Source of the DNA: Oscillospiraceae bacterium
Lineage (GTDB): Bacteria > Bacillota > Clostridia > Oscillospirales > Oscillospiraceae
Direction: 5' to 3'
Assembly (NCBI GenBank): GCA_022800755.1
Contig: JAAWQX010000001.1
Span: 62,001 to 126,000 of the forward strand
Length of the DNA stretch: 64,000 nucleotides
The translations under genes were made by a program, and so were the position numbers. The notes under the pieces were generated by a model, which saw only the letters and a list, made by a program, of their open reading frames with translations, did no database searches and was not told where the DNA came from. Positions within the stretch are counted from its first letter, which is position 1; every line of letters starts with the position of its first letter. Of this stretch, positions 1 through 7,989 are shown one piece after another.

Positions 1-306
1 AATGACCTCCGTGGTGAAGGAATAGAGTTTTTCCGTCCTGCGGCTCATTTTCGGCTCCGCCACGTAGGTGCCCCGCCCCTGCTTGCGCACTACCAGACCC
101 TCATCCTCCAGCATATTCACCGCCTGGCGCACGGTGCTGCGGCTGATGTCAAAGGTCTTGCACAGCTCCGATTCCGACGGGATCAGGTCCCCCGGCGCGA
201 GGGTGCCGGCGGTGATGTTCCGCTTGATGATGTTCACCAGCTGGCTGTACAACGGGATGTCGGATTCCAGGGACAATTTACTGAACAACACGGGATTTTT
301 TTCCAT
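1..306 (-). CDS. GntR-family transcriptional regulator, 3' part cut by window edge
   Basis: The reverse strand from ATG at 306 reads as about 102 residues of a GntR winged-helix domain and runs off the window. It contains PLYSQLVNIIKRNI, PGDLIPSESEL, a recognition helix ISRSTVRQAVNMLEDEGLV, and the wing RKQGRGTYVAEP. The SD AAAGGAG lies just upstream. The effector-binding part (probably UTRA in this subfamily) is outside the window, so the ligand is unknown. It is divergent from the glycine-riboswitch/AGCS operon. A palindrome between its own -35 and -10 suggests autoregulation. Confidence 0.9.
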   Translation of the reverse strand, partial: MEKNPVLFSKLSLESDIPLYSQLVNIIKRNITAGTLAPGDLIPSESELCKTFDISRSTVRQAVNMLEDEGLVVRKQGRGTYVAEPKMSRRTEKLYSFTTEVI

Positions 307-338
307 GCCGCACCGCTCCTTTTACACTTGTTAGGAAC

Positions 339-367
339 ATTATAAACGATACAGTCGTTTCATGCAA
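339..367 (-). promoter_or_regulatory. Promoter of the GntR gene with an internal palindrome
   Basis: On the minus strand the -35 TTGCAT (367-362) and -10 TATAAT (344-339) are 17 bp apart. The spacer holds the inverted repeat AAACGA-N5-TCGTTT (344-360), a likely operator. The sequence match is direct; the regulator that binds it is inferred. Confidence 0.7.
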
Positions 368-484
368 GTTCCTGTCAGAGAAAAGCGCCGAAAATTTTTT
401 TGTCTTTCCGCGATTTTTCAAAATTTTTATACACATGTTCAAAAAAAGGACATTTTTCCGGGAACGATTTGTGAATTCCCTGCA

Positions 485-513
485 TTGCCAGCGGCACTTT
501 CACGTGCTACAAT
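485..513 (+). promoter_or_regulatory. Promoter of the glycine-riboswitch leader
   Basis: TTGCCA (485-490) and TACAAT (508-513) are separated by 17 bp. Transcription would start near 520, just upstream of the riboswitch, and give a leader of about 300 nt before the first AGCS gene. Confidence 0.65.
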
Positions 514-541
514 AATTGCAATAACCAAATACTGCGAATCG

Positions 542-770
542 AAGTGTCCGGGAAAACGCGCTGTGCCGCGTACCGACGGGTTCATGACCACAGGTCCCAA
601 GACCGGACGCGGATCGCTCTCTGGAGAAGCCCGCGCCACGCGGGTGCCGAAGGTGCAAAGCGGAAGACCTCCGCCAATCTCTCAGGCAAAAGGACAGAGC
701 CGGACAAACGCGCGGGGGACGCGTGGGTTTCCTATGTTTTTTGCGGACAGAGAGTTTCTGTCCGTTTTTT
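542..770 (+). promoter_or_regulatory. Glycine riboswitch with expression-platform terminator
   Basis: The aptamer core (about 614-700) carries conserved glycine-riboswitch blocks: GCCGAAGGTGCAA at 646-658 and AATCTCTCAGGCAAAAGG at 676-693. P1 is closed by GCTCT (616-620) with AGAGC (696-700). Only one clear aptamer is seen; 545-608 may be a remnant partner, because TGTCCGG (545-551) can pair with either 603-608 or 700-706. An intrinsic terminator follows: 8-bp stem 744-751/757-764 and T-run 765-770. The P1 3' strand GGACAGAG (692-699) repeats the terminator 5' arm (745-752). It can therefore act as antiterminator when P1 is open, which predicts an OFF switch for the transporter genes. Confidence 0.9.
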
Positions 771-827
771 GTTTTTCAGCGCGGATTTTGCCGAAAAACA
801 AAAATATAAGAAAAAGGAGAAAACGTT

Positions 828-2237
828 ATGGAAAAGATCGTAGAAATTATCGAAGCGATCAACAAGCCCCTGAACAGCTTCGCCTGGGGGCCTATTATGC
901 TGGTACTGTTGGTAGGCACAGGCATTTTCCTGTCGGCCCGTACGGGCTTTGTGCAGGTGCGGCGCTTCGGCTACATCATGAAAAACACCGTCGGTTCCCT
1001 GTTTAAAAAATCCGACAAGGACCACGGAAACAACCTCTCCCCGTTCCAGGCGGTGACGACCGCCCTGGCGGGTACCGTAGGCACCGGCAACATCGCCGGC
1101 GTCACGGGCGCGATTTTCGTCGGCGGCCCCGGCGCCGTGTTCTGGATGTGGGTATCCGCGTTCTTCGGCATGTGCACCAAGTACGCCGAGATCGCCCTGG
1201 CGGTGAAGTTCCGTGAGACCGGCGACGACGGCAAGTTCCACGGCGGCCCCATGTACTACATCACCAACGGCCTGGGCAAAAACTGGAAGTTCCTGGCCAT
1301 CATTTTCGCCCTGCTGGGCGGCCTGGCCAGCTTCGGCATCGGCAACATCGCCCAGACCAATGAGATTGCCGGCGCTATGTCCAGCCTGTTCGGGATGTCT
1401 CCCCTGGTCACCGGTATCGTGCTGGCAGTCATCGTGGCCATCGTGGTCATCGGCGGCGTAAAGCGCATCGGCCAGGTCACGTCTCTGTTGGTGCCGTTCA
1501 TGTCCCTGATCTATGTGGTCGCCGGCATCGCGGTCATCGTCCTGCGCATCACCGATATTCCCGCAGCCCTGGCCACCATCATCACCAGCGCGTTCAGTTT
1601 TGAGGCCGTGGGCGGCGGTATCTTCGGCTACGCCATCATGCTGGCCATCCGCCAGGGCTTCGCCCGGGGCGTGTTCTCCAACGAAGCCGGTCTCGGCTCC
1701 GCCCCCATCGCCCACGCCGCTTCCTCCACGGAGGAACCCGCGGAGCAGGCCATCTGGGGCGTGTTTGAGGTCTTCTTCGACACCATCGTCATCTGCACCA
1801 TCACGTCGTTGGCGGTCGTGCTGTCCGGCGTTCTGGATACCGCCGGCGGCCTGGACGCATTCGCTTCCAAGGGCGCAGCCGCCGTGGCAGCGTTCAATAT
1901 GATTCTCCCCGGCAACATCGCCGGACTGGTCATCCAGGTGAGCCTGATTTTCTTCGCCCTGTCCACCGTTCTGGGCTGGAGCTACTACGGCGAGCGCTGC
2001 TGGGGCTACCTGTCCAACGACAACAAGATCGTTGATATGATCTACAAGGTGCTGTTCGTTCTCATGTGCATCGTGGGCGCTACCGGTTCCGGCACGCTCA
2101 TGTGGGACATCGCGGACACGCTGAACGGCCTGATGGCCATTCCCAACCTGGTGGCGCTGCTGGGTCTTTCCGGCGTAGTGGCGGTCATCACCAAGGACTA
2201 CTTCGCCAAGGTCGATCTGCAAAAAGAGCGGAAATGA
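828..2237 (+). CDS. Sodium:alanine/glycine symporter, AGCS family
   Basis: This is a 469-residue polytopic membrane protein of the AGCS (AlsT/DagA) family, which imports alanine or glycine with Na+. Family hallmarks visible are the stretch from TALAGTVGTGNIAG through GGPGAVFWMWVSAFFGM, and QGFARGVFSNEAGLGSAP near residue 280. The ATG follows AAGGAG with normal spacing. The glycine riboswitch directly upstream points to glycine as a main substrate (inference). A close paralogue follows 120 bp downstream, so glycine-responsive attenuation probably affects both genes. Confidence 0.95.
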   Translation: MEKIVEIIEAINKPLNSFAWGPIMLVLLVGTGIFLSARTGFVQVRRFGYIMKNTVGSLFKKSDKDHGNNLSPFQAVTTALAGTVGTGNIAGVTGAIFVGGPGAVFWMWVSAFFGMCTKYAEIALAVKFRETGDDGKFHGGPMYYITNGLGKNWKFLAIIFALLGGLASFGIGNIAQTNEIAGAMSSLFGMSPLVTGIVLAVIVAIVVIGGVKRIGQVTSLLVPFMSLIYVVAGIAVIVLRITDIPAALATIITSAFSFEAVGGGIFGYAIMLAIRQGFARGVFSNEAGLGSAPIAHAASSTEEPAEQAIWGVFEVFFDTIVICTITSLAVVLSGVLDTAGGLDAFASKGAAAVAAFNMILPGNIAGLVIQVSLIFFALSTVLGWSYYGERCWGYLSNDNKIVDMIYKVLFVLMCIVGATGSGTLMWDIADTLNGLMAIPNLVALLGLSGVVAVITKDYFAKVDLQKERK

Positions 2238-2281
2238 GCCGAAATTCGGCCCAGAAAGCGAAAGTTTTCCAAAATACAAGG

Positions 2282-2311
2282 CGCATTCATCGAATCTTTT
2301 CGGTGGGTGCG
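2282..2311 (+). other. GU-rich hairpin between the two AGCS genes
   Basis: Bases 2282-2294 and 2299-2311 form a 13-bp stem (three G.U pairs) closed by a 4-nt loop. Only three T residues follow, so it is a weak terminator at best. It may reduce read-through, or stabilise or process the mRNA between the paralogues. Confidence 0.5.
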
Positions 2312-2357
2312 TTTCGTATACCCAAAATCAGAAATACAAAGGAGAAATGAGAAAGAT

Positions 2358-3755
2358 ATGAGCGGATTAGAAGCAACATTGTTTCCCATCGTGGCAAAGG
2401 TCAACGAATACCTGTCCAATTACATTCTGGTCTTCCTGCTGATCGGCGTAGGCCTGTGGTACAGCATCCGCACCCGCTTTGTGCAGGTGCGCTGCTTCGG
2501 CGAGGGCATGAAAAAGACCTTCGGCAACCTGTCCCTCCGGGGCGGGAAGCAGGAGCAGGGCATGAGTTCGTTCCAGGCACTGGCGACGGCCATCGCCGCC
2601 CAGGTGGGCACCGGCAACATCGTGGGCGCGTCCGGCGCCATCCTCACCGGCGGCCCCGGTGCCATTTTCTGGATGTGGATCATCGCGTTCTTCGGCATGG
2701 CAACCATCTACGCCGAGGCGACCCTGGCCATCCAGACCCGGCAGGCGGATGAGGACGGGTCCTACCGCGGCGGTCCGGTGTACTACATCACCACCGCGTT
2801 CAAAGGCGGCTTCGGCAAATTCCTGGCAGGCTTCTTCGCTGTCGCCATCATCCTGGCTCTGGGCTTCATGGGCTGCATGGTGCAGTCCAACTCCATCGGT
2901 TCTACGTTCCAGACTGCCTTCGGCATCCCCTCTTGGATCGTGGGCATCGTGCTGGTGGTCATCTGCGGCATCATTTTCCTGGGCGGCGTACAGCGTCTGG
3001 CAGCGGTGACGGAAAAGGTCGTACCCATCATGGCGGCGATCTTCCTGGTGGGCGGCCTGGTGGTACTCATCGCCCGCATTCAGTACCTCCCTGCCACCTT
3101 CGGCATGATCTTCAAATACGCGTTCCAGCCCCAGGCCATCATCGGCGGCGGCTTTGGCTACGCCCTGAAAACCGCCATCAGCCAAGGCGCGAAGCGGGGC
3201 TTGTTCTCCAACGAGGCCGGCATGGGTTCCACCCCCCACGCCCACGCCCAGGCCAATGTTTCTGACCCCCACGACCAGGGCGTTGTGGCCATGATCGGCG
3301 TGTTTATGGACACCTTCGTGGTGCTGACCCTGAACGCCCTGGTGGTCATCTCCACCCTGTACACCGCTGACGGCCCTCTGGCCGAGTGCGGCGCAGCGGC
3401 GGTGAGCGAGACGCTGGGCAAAGCGAACCTGGCCCAGACGGCTTTCGGCGTGGTCTTCGGCCAGAGCGCCGGCGCCATGTTCGTGGCGGTGTGTCTGTTC
3501 TTCTTCGCCTTCTCCACCATTTTGAGCTGGAACCTGTTCGGCAAGATCAACATGGTATACCTGTTCGGCAAGAAGTCCGTCGTGGTCTATTCCGTGATTG
3601 CGCTGGTGTTCATTTTCCTGGGCACTGTCACCGGCAGCGATTTCGTTTGGGAACTGACAGATATGTTCAACAACCTTATGGTCATCCCCAACGCCATCGC
3701 CCTGTTTGCCCTGACGGGCATGGTGCTGTCCACCACCCACGGGCTGAAAAAATAA
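2358..3755 (+). CDS. Second sodium:alanine/glycine symporter, AGCS family
   Basis: This 465-residue AGCS transporter is clearly paralogous to the gene before it, sharing the TxAAQVGTGNIVG, GGPGAIFWMWIIAFFGMATIYAE and GAKRGLFSNEAGMGSTPHAHA blocks. The chosen ATG lies about 10 nt after AAGGAG; an in-frame upstream ATG at 2307 falls inside the intergenic hairpin and has no SD. It has no riboswitch of its own, so it probably depends on the upstream promoter. A strong terminator follows. Confidence 0.94.
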   Translation: MSGLEATLFPIVAKVNEYLSNYILVFLLIGVGLWYSIRTRFVQVRCFGEGMKKTFGNLSLRGGKQEQGMSSFQALATAIAAQVGTGNIVGASGAILTGGPGAIFWMWIIAFFGMATIYAEATLAIQTRQADEDGSYRGGPVYYITTAFKGGFGKFLAGFFAVAIILALGFMGCMVQSNSIGSTFQTAFGIPSWIVGIVLVVICGIIFLGGVQRLAAVTEKVVPIMAAIFLVGGLVVLIARIQYLPATFGMIFKYAFQPQAIIGGGFGYALKTAISQGAKRGLFSNEAGMGSTPHAHAQANVSDPHDQGVVAMIGVFMDTFVVLTLNALVVISTLYTADGPLAECGAAAVSETLGKANLAQTAFGVVFGQSAGAMFVAVCLFFFAFSTILSWNLFGKINMVYLFGKKSVVVYSVIALVFIFLGTVTGSDFVWELTDMFNNLMVIPNAIALFALTGMVLSTTHGLKK

Positions 3756-3770
3756 GCGGCGCAAAAAATG

Positions 3771-3804
3771 CCCCCGTATCTTCGGATACGGGGGTTGTTT
3801 TGTT
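3771..3804 (+). terminator. Intrinsic terminator after the AGCS pair
   Basis: A perfect 10-bp GC-rich stem (3771-3780 with 3785-3794), a TTCG tetraloop, and a T-rich tail ending at 3804. Confidence 0.93.
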
Positions 3805-3851
3805 CACAAATTTCCTCTATAATAAGAAAAACCTTTTCTTCGGAGGACGCT

Positions 3852-4229
3852 ATGAAACGACCGCTGAATCTTCTCTGCCTGCTTTTGGCCCTGACCCTGC
3901 TGGGGGGCTGTTCCGTCAAAATCGGCGGTTTTGACCCCGCCAAGGAGGCCGACAAGGCCCTCCAGCAAGTGCTGGAACAGCTGGAGACCCTCACCGACCA
4001 GACCAAAGATATGACCGATGCGGAATTGGCAGAGACCATCCAAGGCATCGCCGGGGAGTACCATCTCACGCTGAACGACGAGCAGATGAAATTCCTCATT
4101 TCCGCCTGCCGGAGCCTGGAGACCGCCGGAGAGGTGGGAAAAGCCGCCCAAAGCGTCGGCGAGACCGTAGGCAATGTAAAAGACGGTGTGGACAAGGTCG
4201 TGGATACTGTCACGGGACTGTTGGACTGA
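3852..4229 (+). CDS. Small lipoprotein of unknown function
   Basis: A 125-residue protein with a type II signal peptide: MKRPLNLLCLLLALTLLGGC, lipobox LGGC with Cys20. It is therefore predicted to be anchored on the outer face of the membrane. The mature part is acidic and helical (LEQLETLTDQTKDMTDAELAETI, then a Val/Gly-rich heptad-like tail NVKDGVDKVVDTVTGLL). The middle faintly recalls DUF1002-type helices, but I do not assign a family. GGAGG (3842-3846) fixes the ATG; no start upstream has an SD. It is a single gene between two terminators. Confidence 0.8.
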   Translation: MKRPLNLLCLLLALTLLGGCSVKIGGFDPAKEADKALQQVLEQLETLTDQTKDMTDAELAETIQGIAGEYHLTLNDEQMKFLISACRSLETAGEVGKAAQSVGETVGNVKDGVDKVVDTVTGLLD

Positions 4230-4243
4230 GGTGCCTTATAAAC

Positions 4244-4284
4244 AATCCCCCGCAGCGCCGATGCGCAGCGGGGGATTTCTTTTT
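4244..4284. terminator. Bidirectional terminator
   Basis: The 10-bp arms 4244-4253 and 4268-4277 frame a 14-nt loop. A T-rich tract follows on the plus strand and the lipoprotein and PsiE-like genes converge here. Confidence 0.85.
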
Positions 4285-4745
4285 CAATCGATCTGTTCGT
4301 CCAAGGGCTTCACCGGCTTGCCGGGCTTTTGGGGAATGCCCAGCATTTTCATGAGCCACCGGGCGGTCTTCCTGTCCAGACTGGGGATGTACAAATACTT
4401 GCGGAACAGGTACAGCAAGCCCACGGACAGCACTGCCAGAAGGTTTTCCAACGGGCTGGTATGGCTGACGATCATCTGCCGGGCAATGGCCAGCAGCATA
4501 ATTTCGATCACCACGCCCATGGAATGGTTGCACAGCATGTTTACGAACTCCACACCGATGACCAGCGTGGACGCTAAGCTCAAAAATTCCGAGAACAATT
4601 CCGGGTCCTTCACCAGCTGCGCCGGGGACAAACTCTGCACCAGCCCCAGCAGCGCCGCAAACAGCGCCACCAGCAGCAGTACCGCCACCAGCAGTTCAAA
4701 CACAATGGACACCACGGACATCAATTCCCGTACACGTTCTTTCAT
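4284..4745 (-). CDS. PsiE-like integral membrane protein
   Basis: A 153-residue protein with about four membrane segments: near residues 10-40, 55-75, 78-95 and 102-118. The last part, AIARQMIV...LENLLAVLSVGLLYLFRKYL, resembles the conserved end of the PsiE (phosphate-starvation-inducible) family, whose function is poorly known. The SD AAGGCGGG precedes the ATG. It lies 15 nt after rsmG on the same strand and is probably cotranscribed with it. The family call rests on motif similarity alone. Confidence 0.6.
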   Translation of the reverse strand: MKERVRELMSVVSIVFELLVAVLLLVALFAALLGLVQSLSPAQLVKDPELFSEFLSLASTLVIGVEFVNMLCNHSMGVVIEIMLLAIARQMIVSHTSPLENLLAVLSVGLLYLFRKYLYIPSLDRKTARWLMKMLGIPQKPGKPVKPLDEQID

Positions 4746-4760
4746 CAGGTCCCGCCTTTC

Positions 4761-5465
4761 TTACCGGATCGGTTCTTTTTGCATTTTCGCCCAGCGCCGG
4801 GGGTATTTTCCCGGGGTAGGCGCGATTTTTTCAATCAACACCACGGAATGGACCACATCCGTCCCCGGAATGGTGTACCGCCGCACATCCTTTACCCGGC
4901 CGCCCAAGGTCTGGACTGCCGTTTGTGCTTCATTGATCTCTTCCTCCGGGTCCGGCCCCTTCATAGCCGCAAATACGCCGCCCACCCGCACAAAGGGCAG
5001 GCACAGCTCACTCAAAAGCGCCAGACGTGTCACAGCCCGGGCAGTGGCCACGTCAAACTGCTCCCGCAGCGCCGCCGGCGCTTCCTCCGCCCGGGACAAT
5101 ACCGTCTCCACGCCCCGCAGGCCCAGCGACTGTACCGTCTCCTCCAAAAACTGCACCCGCTTGCCGAGACTGTCCAGCAGGGTCAGCCGGATACTCGGCT
5201 CCGCCAGCTTCAGCGGCAATCCCGGAAAGCCCGCGCCGGTGCCTACGTCGATCACCCGCTTATTTTTAAAATCCAACGCCGTCAGCAGCGCCGCGCAGTC
5301 CAGAAAATGCAGCCGCGCCGCGTCCTCCTCCCCGGTGATGGCCGTAAGGTTCATCACCCGGTTGCGCTCCGCCAGGGCGTTATAATACTGCCGGCAGTTC
5401 GTCAGAGTCTCTCCGGCAAATGGGATGCCCAGGGCGGAAAAGCCGGATGTCAAGATTTCTTCCAT
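4761..5465 (-). CDS. rsmG: 16S rRNA (guanine527-N7)-methyltransferase RsmG
   Basis: This 234-residue cytosolic Rossmann-fold SAM methyltransferase has the usual length and signatures: NRVMNLTAI, HFLDC, VIDVGTGAGFPGLPLKL (SAM motif I) and ATARAVTRL. It methylates N7 of G527 in 16S rRNA, in the streptomycin/530-loop region. AGGAGT precedes the ATG. The gene sits just downstream of the SleB-type gene's terminator. It is usually next to mnmG in Firmicutes; here it is followed by a PsiE-like gene instead. Confidence 0.96.
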   Translation of the reverse strand: MEEILTSGFSALGIPFAGETLTNCRQYYNALAERNRVMNLTAITGEEDAARLHFLDCAALLTALDFKNKRVIDVGTGAGFPGLPLKLAEPSIRLTLLDSLGKRVQFLEETVQSLGLRGVETVLSRAEEAPAALREQFDVATARAVTRLALLSELCLPFVRVGGVFAAMKGPDPEEEINEAQTAVQTLGGRVKDVRRYTIPGTDVVHSVVLIEKIAPTPGKYPRRWAKMQKEPIR

Positions 5466-5475
5466 ATGTACTCCT

Positions 5476-5509
5476 AAAAAATGGATGCATCGTTTGATGC
5501 ATCCATTTT
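5476..5509 (-). terminator. Terminator of the SleB-type hydrolase gene
   Basis: A perfect 14-bp inverted repeat (5478-5491 / 5496-5509) with a 4-nt loop. On the minus strand a run of Ts follows, and the SD of rsmG begins immediately afterwards. Confidence 0.85.
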
Positions 5510-5537
5510 AACATATTTTTCCCGGTTCGTCCACCGT

Positions 5538-6410
5538 TCAGGCGTAGAAATCGTGATCGCCCACGCTGGCCACAAAGGTCCGGCTCTCCGCGAACCAATC
5601 GGACACGCCAACCTCGGGGTTGACAAAGTACAGGCTGTCGCCCACCAGGTCACAACCCTCCAGGCAGATCTTCGCTGCTGCGATGGATTCCTCGTTTGGC
5701 TCGTCATAAATGGTCCCCAGGCTCACGGGGCTGAACTGCACGCCGTGGGCGCTGTCAAACACCACATCGTACACCGTGTTCGGGAAGCTCCCGCTGCGCA
5801 CACGGTTGAGCACCACATTGCCCACGCCGATCTTGCCTTCCATACTCTGGTTCTTCGCTTCCGCGCTGATGATGCGGGACAGCCAGTAGAGGTCCTCCTC
5901 ATCATAATAACCGCTGCCGCCCGGGCAAAGCTGCATATCCGCCATGGTCAAGCCGATAGCCCCGGTCTCCGCGTCCCAGTCCACGTCAATGCCGAACGCA
6001 CTACAGGCCACACGCAAGGATACCAGCAGCTTGTCCTGATAATTCACCACGCCTTTTTCCATATAAAAGCAGCGGTCATTCACCGTGATATACGCGTCCC
6101 CCTGTCCCGCGGTGAGCACAACGCCTTCCGCAGTCCCGGTCATCATAGATGTTTCCGGGTCCCAGGACACCACCATGCCCAAATCTAAGACCCCACAGAA
6201 GGACCGGATCGGAATATAGGCCACGCCCTCGATCATATAGCCGGAGTATTGCAGGGTACCGTCCACAAAAACAGGCACCTTTTCATAGAAGACTTCCTCC
6301 GACTGTCCCCGGGGGGCATCCATATCCATGGCGGCATAGCCGCTCAAAGCGGCGCACAGCAGACACAGCATACAAACCAAAGCAATGTTCTTTTGTAATC
6401 GTTTTGACAT
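5538..6410 (-). CDS. Cell wall hydrolase, SleB-type domain with CAO-like N-terminal repeats
   Basis: A 290-residue secreted protein. Residues 1-26 are a signal peptide. About 35-140 form a copper-amine-oxidase-N-like stalk (VFVDGTLQYSGYMIEGVAYIPIRSF; KLLVSLRVACSAFGIDVDWD), common in clostridial envelope proteins. About 165-290 form a Hydrolase_2/SleB domain (LYWLSRIISAEAKNQSMEGKIGVGNVVLNRV), with the Glu of ISAEA as the likely catalytic residue. SleB-type enzymes are lytic transglycosylases acting on spore-cortex or vegetative peptidoglycan. The start is set by AAAGGAGC before the ATG at 6410; an in-frame ATG further upstream lacks an SD. Confidence 0.9.
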   Translation of the reverse strand: MSKRLQKNIALVCMLCLLCAALSGYAAMDMDAPRGQSEEVFYEKVPVFVDGTLQYSGYMIEGVAYIPIRSFCGVLDLGMVVSWDPETSMMTGTAEGVVLTAGQGDAYITVNDRCFYMEKGVVNYQDKLLVSLRVACSAFGIDVDWDAETGAIGLTMADMQLCPGGSGYYDEEDLYWLSRIISAEAKNQSMEGKIGVGNVVLNRVRSGSFPNTVYDVVFDSAHGVQFSPVSLGTIYDEPNEESIAAAKICLEGCDLVGDSLYFVNPEVGVSDWFAESRTFVASVGDHDFYA

Positions 6411-6972
6411 GATTCGCTCCTTTGGTATTCGCACATTGCATTCGCAATCCGTCAGAAAGTACAAAACTACTTGCTTACGCTATTATTATAAGGAATGTAA
6501 AAAGCCGTTTCAATTTACTTTTTGCACAACCGAATTATGTCGAATTTGTATCATTTCAACAATTCCGCAGGATGTAGGGTTCTAAAACGAGGGAGAGACC
6601 AACGACCAGCACAAGATATAGTATTGTACAGTTTTCACAAAACGGAGAATTCGACATCAAATTTTAACTTTCGCCATTTTTTGCAAGCCATTTTGTAAAC
6701 CTTATTGGTTGTTATGTAAACTTATTTACTTATTTGTGCATTTATGTTGCCGTTATTTTTCCCGAAAATATCCGCGCAGGCTTTGTCTCCCATGGGCGGA
6801 GCAAATCCGCTCCGTTTTCCGCCGGCGCAGTTCCCCTGCCCGCCCGGAGTCCCGGCGGCGGCGTGTCCCGGTTTTCATGCTCCGGGACAGGTGCCCGGGA
6901 AAAGCGGCATTTTCCCGGAGCCGGACGCATAAGATTTCGTAAGAAACCACAAACCGCGGGGAGGTGCACAAT
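6411..6972. other. 562-bp gap between divergent SleB-type and spoIIP genes
   Basis: No convincing gene is present. The half near the hydrolase is AT-rich and the half near spoIIP is GC-rich with codon-like but unsupported frames. A 10-bp inverted repeat, ATGTCGAATT (6537-6546) / AATTCGACAT (6648-6657), is present. It should hold both promoters, but I could not place either with confidence. spoIIP would be expected to use a sporulation sigma factor. Confidence 0.5.
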
Positions 6973-7974
6973 ATGTCCATGCGCAAGCTGCTGGCGGCCT
7001 TCGGCGCCGGAATGATCGTACTACATCTTGTGCTGTCCGGGACCGATGCCGGGTCTGCCGCGGAATTTCTGCGCGCCGCATTATCGGACCAGCGGCTCAT
7101 CACCGCGTCCGTGTCCGTAGAACTGGGCAGCCCCCGGATGGTGGCGGACGCCGTCCCCTCGCCGGAAGTCACCGTCAAGCCCCTGCCCATCCCCGCCACG
7201 CCCAGGCCGGTACCCACCCCGGAGATCAAAGAGACCAGCATCACCGGCGGCACCTTTCTCATCAACGCCACAGATTATGACCCGGACATCGCCCAGCTGC
7301 TGGCCGACGGACCGCAGCTCCGGCTGGAACCGGACGAGCCGCAGATCCTCATCATCCACACCCATTCCAGCGAGGCCTATACCATGGACAGTTTCGACCC
7401 CTACGACCCCTCCGACGACTACCGCACCCAGGACGACACCCACAACGTCATCCGCCTGGGCGACCTGCTGGCGGAGCAATTCACCGCCAGCGGCCTGAAC
7501 GTCATCCACGACCGGGGCGTGTACGACTATCCCAGCTACACCGGGTCTTACAGCCGGGCTGGGGACGCCATCCAAAGCTATCTGGCCCAATATCCTACCA
7601 TCTCCATCGTCATCGACCTCCACCGGGACGCCATCGGCGACGACGAGGTCGTGTATAAGACTCTGGCGGAAGGTGAGTCCAATCCATCGGCGCAAGTCAT
7701 GTTCGTAGTGGGCAGCGACGACAGCGGCCTGGAGCATCCCAACTGGCAGGAAAATCTGAAATTGGCGCTGTATCTGCAAACCGCCGTGAATCCTGTACAT
7801 CCCACGCTGATGCGGCCCATCAAGCTGGCCCAGGAACGCTACAATCAGCAGTTGACCTCCGGCTCGCTGATTTTGGAAGTAGGCAGCAACGGCAACACCC
7901 TCCAGGAAGCCGTCACAGCCGTGCGGCTGTTCGCGGAAGCCGCCGGACCCGCCTTGGCGAAACTGGTGCAGTAA
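6973..7974 (+). CDS. spoIIP: Stage II sporulation protein P (SpoIIP), peptidoglycan hydrolase
   Basis: This 333-residue protein has an N-terminal membrane anchor (about 5-25), a Pro-rich linker (about 65-85) and the SpoIIP catalytic domain with ILIIHTHSSEAYT, VIDLHRDAI and LILEVGSNGNTLQEA. SpoIIP is the amidase/endopeptidase that, with SpoIID and SpoIIM, thins septal peptidoglycan and drives engulfment. The His residues of HTH and LHRD and the Glu of LEVGS fit the zinc/catalytic site. GGGGAGG (6958-6964) supports ATG 6973; a GTG at 6964 overlaps the SD. This gene shows that the organism sporulates or descends from spore formers. Confidence 0.95.
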   Translation: MSMRKLLAAFGAGMIVLHLVLSGTDAGSAAEFLRAALSDQRLITASVSVELGSPRMVADAVPSPEVTVKPLPIPATPRPVPTPEIKETSITGGTFLINATDYDPDIAQLLADGPQLRLEPDEPQILIIHTHSSEAYTMDSFDPYDPSDDYRTQDDTHNVIRLGDLLAEQFTASGLNVIHDRGVYDYPSYTGSYSRAGDAIQSYLAQYPTISIVIDLHRDAIGDDEVVYKTLAEGESNPSAQVMFVVGSDDSGLEHPNWQENLKLALYLQTAVNPVHPTLMRPIKLAQERYNQQLTSGSLILEVGSNGNTLQEAVTAVRLFAEAAGPALAKLVQ

Positions 7975-7989
7975 AAACGTATAAAACCG

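Noticed and set aside
362-843. Plus-strand open frames of 214 and 99 codons over the leader region
   Set aside because: They overlap the glycine riboswitch and its terminator, have no SD, and read as low-complexity Arg/Lys-rich sequence.
732-2279. Minus-strand 515-codon frame opposite the first AGCS gene
   Set aside because: It is the His/Gly/Asp-rich mirror that GC-rich codons produce on the opposite strand; the plus-strand product is a clear transporter.
4186-5385. Plus-strand 399-codon frame over the PsiE-like and rsmG genes
   Set aside because: Ser/Arg-rich with no domain; the opposite strand encodes recognisable RsmG.
6709-7015. Short frames in the gap before spoIIP
   Set aside because: Arg/Pro-rich, no SD, and they overlap each other on both strands; not credible proteins.
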